Below, piece by piece: positions 5,325 to 7,180 of a stretch of 7,180 nt of DNA. Source of the stretch: Bacillota bacterium (lineage in GTDB: Bacteria; Bacillota; Bacilli; Alicyclobacillales; SLC66); assembly GCA_021797415.1 (NCBI GenBank), contig JAJZZT010000064.1:1-7180 (forward strand), read 5' to 3'. The notes beneath the pieces are model-generated. The model had not been told where the DNA came from. It saw nothing but the letters and a program-made list of their open reading frames with translations, and searched no databases. Position 1 is the first letter of the stretch. The number at the start of each line of letters is the position of its first letter. The position numbers were made by a program, and so were the translations under genes.

Positions 5325-5549
5325 GTGACACGCATCATTAATGTTCACGAAGCCAAAACGCATCTCTCCAAAATCCTCGATCAGGTGCGCGGGGGGGAAG
5401 AAATCATTTTGGCGAAAGATGGCCGGCCCTATGCGAAACTGGTGCCCATCGAACAGGCCGACAAGCGTCCTTTGGGTTTTGTCCCCGGCAAGATTTCCGA
5501 AACGTTTTTTGATCCTCTTCCCCAGGAGGAGCTGGATCGGTGGCAATAA
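5325..5549 (+). CDS. Phd/YefM-family antitoxin
   Basis: A 74-residue protein starting with GTG 5325, seven bases after GGAGG. The N-terminal two thirds shows the Phd/YefM pattern: a short strand (RIINVHEAK), a helix (THLSKILDQVRGGEE), then strands IILAKDGRPYAKLVPI. In this family that domain dimerises and binds operator DNA. The C-terminal part (DPLPQEELDRWQ) is the flexible region that usually wraps the toxin and blocks its active site. The gene overlaps the toxin start by ten bases, so the two are translationally coupled. Its own operator is the palindrome directly upstream. The length is typical. Chromosomal modules of this kind act in stress response or stabilise neighbouring DNA; which applies here cannot be told. 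Confidence 0.9.
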   Translation: MTRIINVHEAKTHLSKILDQVRGGEEIILAKDGRPYAKLVPIEQADKRPLGFVPGKISETFFDPLPQEELDRWQ

Positions 5550-5932
5550 GTGTGTTGCTGGACACCCATGCACTCCTGTGGGCGCTGGTCGAACCCGGGA
5601 AACTGTCACCGATCGCAGTCGAGGTCATTGAGGATCCTCAAAACACCGTAGTCGTGTCCAGTGCTACAGCCTGGGAAATCGCGATCAAATATCAATTGGG
5701 ACGGCTTCCGGAAGCACGCTCGGTGATCGACGGCTACCATCGACACTTGCGTGTTCTGCGGGCGGTGGAACTGGCCATGAACTCCGAACACGCCATTAGG
5801 GCAGGCTCCTTTGACACAGAGCACCGTGACCCGTTCGATCGGGTGCTGGCGGCCCAGTCGCTAGTTGAGGGGCTTCCCCTCATTTCAAAGGATTCCCTCT
5901 TGCGTCAGTTCCATATTACCCTCATTTGGTAG
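5540..5932 (+). CDS. VapC-family PIN-domain ribonuclease toxin
   Basis: A 130-residue PIN domain, predicted to cut RNA in a metal-dependent way when not held by the antitoxin; VapC enzymes often cut tRNA or rRNA, but the target here is unknown. Conserved acidic residues are all present: D8 in LLDTHALLWAL, E46 in SATAWEIAIK, D97 and D100 in HRDPFDRVLAAQSL, and D118 in ISKDSLL. This pattern is that of the PIN toxins commonly paired with Phd/YefM antitoxins. GTG 5540 is chosen because AGGAGG lies at 5524-5529 inside the antitoxin gene, ten bases upstream; a GTG at 5552 is possible but has a poorer site. The full length and intact active site suggest a working toxin, which implies a working antitoxin too. 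Confidence 0.92.
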   Translation: MAISVLLDTHALLWALVEPGKLSPIAVEVIEDPQNTVVVSSATAWEIAIKYQLGRLPEARSVIDGYHRHLRVLRAVELAMNSEHAIRAGSFDTEHRDPFDRVLAAQSLVEGLPLISKDSLLRQFHITLIW

Positions 5933-6029
5933 AAAACACATCGGGTGGGACAGCCATCTTTCGCGCATCCAGCCTCACGCAGGCCGGGCAACTGTTGGAT
6001 CGCAGCCGGAAAATCGGAGGGCATTGGGC

Positions 6030-6407
6030 ATGACGCAAATCCAGCGGGGGGAGAATGTTTTCGCAGCAATGCGGATCATCTTGCCAGAACACCGGGCGAT
6101 GATGATGGAGAGGGAGACTGGGACAAAAGACGGTGGACAAAACGGTGAACCGGACGAGGCCGCGCATCCGTTCTTGGACGAATTCGTACTGAAAGAAGCG
6201 GGGGAATTATTGGCGGCGGCGAATGAGGAAGGATTTGCGGTGCGCATCCGCAGTGTCATGCAAAAAAACGGGCGCGCGCAAGTCTGGACAGGAACCGCGC
6301 AAGGTTTGGATTCCCGGGAACAGTCCGTTGGTTTGCTCGTGGAGGGGCGACTCCGCAAGATCCCTGTGATCGGGCTGATGAGCGTGGAAAAGGCGGAGAA
6401 AGGCTAA
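6030..6407 (+). CDS. YolD-like family protein
   Basis: A 125-residue protein. I chose ATG 6030 because CGGAGGG (6015-6021) lies eight bases upstream; the frame is open further left, but that part overlaps the toxin gene and lacks protein-like sequence. The N-terminus FAAMRIILPEHRAMM matches the 'M.LPEH' start of YolD-like proteins of Bacillota. A linker rich in acidic residues and Gly follows (about residues 29-48), then a helix (LDEFVLKEAGELLAAANEEG) and a small beta domain (FAVRIRSV, AQVWTGTAQGLDSREQSVGLLVEGRLRKIPV), which suits the YolD fold. The family's role is unclear; members often lie next to a Y-family DNA polymerase in SOS-type operons. No such polymerase and no LexA-type site are visible here, so it seems to stand alone. 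The call rests on motif memory. Confidence 0.6.
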   Translation: MTQIQRGENVFAAMRIILPEHRAMMMERETGTKDGGQNGEPDEAAHPFLDEFVLKEAGELLAAANEEGFAVRIRSVMQKNGRAQVWTGTAQGLDSREQSVGLLVEGRLRKIPVIGLMSVEKAEKG

Positions 6408-6410
6408 CCA

Positions 6411-6442
6411 TCCAAGGGAACATGTGATAAAATCCCCTTGGA
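6411..6442 (+). other. Stem-loop after the YolD-like gene
   Basis: TCCAAGGG (6411-6418) pairs perfectly with CCCTTGGA (6435-6442) around a 16-base loop. It begins four bases after the stop codon. No T-run follows, so it is not a standard intrinsic terminator. The loop carries TGATAAAAT (6425-6433), which resembles an extended -10 box, but no -35 box is evident. Confidence 0.4.
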
Positions 6443-6455
6443 AATACGTGCTGAT

Positions 6456-6478
6456 CCCGGATGCACCTAACATGCGGG
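6456..6478 (+). other. Second stem-loop in the leader of the GH172 gene
   Basis: CCCGGATG (6456-6463) pairs with CATGCGGG (6471-6478) at seven of eight positions around a 7-base loop. It lies about 30 bases before the TTG start of the glycoside hydrolase gene and could affect its expression. No known riboswitch pattern is recognised. Confidence 0.3.
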
Positions 6479-6509
6479 ACTCCGAATCAGAGTGGACGGG
6501 TGATGACAA

Positions 6510-7180
6510 TTGTTCGATTTCCTGAGCAGTATCGTACAGATTCAGGACTTGCGAAACAAGCGCGTGTCGAGTTATGACCAAACGGGAGGCAATGCCGACT
6601 ATGTCGTCGCACCTTCCGGGGAAACGGTTACACTCGCAGACATCCCTGAATCCGGGATGGTCAAGCACATTTGGCTCACGTTGCGCTGCGACGACCCTAT
6701 GATCCGTCGCAACGCTGTGTTGCGGATGTACTGGGACGGTGAAGAACATTCCAGCGTGGAATGCCCGCTCGGCGACTTCTTCGGGCAAGGCTGGGGCGAA
6801 GCATATCCCTTCCTGTCGCTGCCCATGGCAGCCGCTCCAGAACACGGCAGGGCGCTAAACAGTTATTGGCCCATGCCGTTCGGGGACGGCGCCCGAATCA
6901 CCCTGGAAAACCAGTCCGATCTGCCGATCGTCAGCCTCTATTACTACGTCGACTACGAGATCCACCCGCAGATCGACGAGCGCCAAGGACGCTTCCACGC
7001 CTGGTGGAACCGCCAGATCACGGTCCCACAGGGAGGCGCGGAGAACGAATGGTCGGTGCTCGGGCCGACACCGAAGAACCGCAGCGATGAACACAACCAC
7101 CTGTTCGCCGAGATCGAGGGGCGCGGCCATTTCGCGGGGATTCATTACTATGTCGACAACCCAGGCCCCATGTGGTACGG
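6510..7180 (+). CDS. DUF2961/glycoside hydrolase family 172 protein, N-terminal part
   Basis: The frame continues to the window end, giving 223 codons without a stop. A stop at 6504-6506 lies upstream, so TTG 6510 is the only early start; GGTGAT (6499-6504), a match to the 3' part of the Shine-Dalgarno sequence, sits five bases before it. The protein begins FDFLSSIVQIQDLRNKRVSSYDQTGGNAD, written here as a motif at residues 2-30, typical of DUF2961. Further family blocks are the GETVTLADIPESGMVKHIWLT region (about 36-56), YWDGE (about 75), NSYWPMPF (117-124) and YYYVDYE (144-150), then HAWWNRQ and GRGHFAGIHYYVDN near the end. Characterised GH172 enzymes act on alpha-linked fructose or arabinofuranose; the substrate here is unknown. 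There is no signal peptide, so it should act in the cytoplasm. The C-terminal half is outside. Confidence 0.88.
   Translation, partial: MFDFLSSIVQIQDLRNKRVSSYDQTGGNADYVVAPSGETVTLADIPESGMVKHIWLTLRCDDPMIRRNAVLRMYWDGEEHSSVECPLGDFFGQGWGEAYPFLSLPMAAAPEHGRALNSYWPMPFGDGARITLENQSDLPIVSLYYYVDYEIHPQIDERQGRFHAWWNRQITVPQGGAENEWSVLGPTPKNRSDEHNHLFAEIEGRGHFAGIHYYVDNPGPMWY

Noticed and set aside
5933..6029. SOS (LexA) box before the YolD-like gene
   Set aside because: The GAAC-N4-GTTC pattern is not present in this stretch.
6207..6845. 212-codon minus-strand frame spanning the YolD-like and GH172 genes
   Set aside because: It runs opposite two plus-strand genes and a spacer and has no protein-like pattern.
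6761..7090. 109-codon plus-strand frame within the GH172 gene
   Set aside because: It is out of frame with the recognised GH172 blocks and very Arg/Pro-rich.
1..7180. CRISPR array, tRNA or rRNA
   Set aside because: No regularly spaced repeats of the right length, and no cloverleaf or ribosomal RNA sequence was seen.

Overview
The window looks like chromosomal DNA of a moderately GC-rich member of the Bacillota, possibly a relative of the Alicyclobacillaceae. This is inferred from strong GGAGG-type ribosome binding sites, frequent GTG and TTG starts, a YolD-like protein and Bacillota-style IS200/IS605 proteins. The genus assignment is a low-confidence guess. The window is an accessory, rearranged stretch and not one operon.

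Layout from left to right. Positions 1-411 hold the C-terminal end of an FAD-dependent oxidoreductase of the amine oxidase/phytoene desaturase type, whose stop codon lies in an imperfect tandem repeat. Two short genes of unknown function follow (475-810 and 991-1215), separated by a GT-rich, repeat-containing spacer. About 1216-2919 is a decayed IS605-type insertion sequence with divergent tnpA (minus) and tnpB (plus). TnpA has proline in place of the first histidine of its HUH motif. TnpB has lost its RuvC-III/zinc-ribbon segment by an in-frame deletion, and its frame now runs antisense into the neighbouring gene. That neighbour (about 2924-3668, minus) is a membrane-protein pseudogene, probably an ABC-2-type permease, with two frameshifts and one nonsense codon and with its end cut off by the IS. 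Upstream of it on the same strand is an intact cysteine desulfurase (3685-4821) with a readable promoter.

An intergenic region of about 500 bases (4822-5324) holds this promoter, a terminator-like hairpin, an 11-bp tandem repeat and the control region of a toxin-antitoxin operon. The operon encodes a Phd/YefM-type antitoxin (5325-5549) and a VapC-type PIN ribonuclease toxin (5540-5932). A perfect 10-bp inverted repeat overlaps its predicted -10 box, which fits autorepression. Then come a YolD-like gene (6030-6407), a spacer with two stem-loops, and the N-terminal 223 codons of a DUF2961/glycoside hydrolase family 172 enzyme (6510 to the window end) that starts with TTG.

The genes do not form one pathway. 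The clear functional units are the toxin-antitoxin pair and the relic transposon. I found no CRISPR array, rRNA, tRNA or convincing new defence system. The most notable objects are the doubly crippled TnpA/TnpB element, whose reprogrammed omega-RNA guide would be antisense to the broken permease, and the compact toxin-antitoxin operator.
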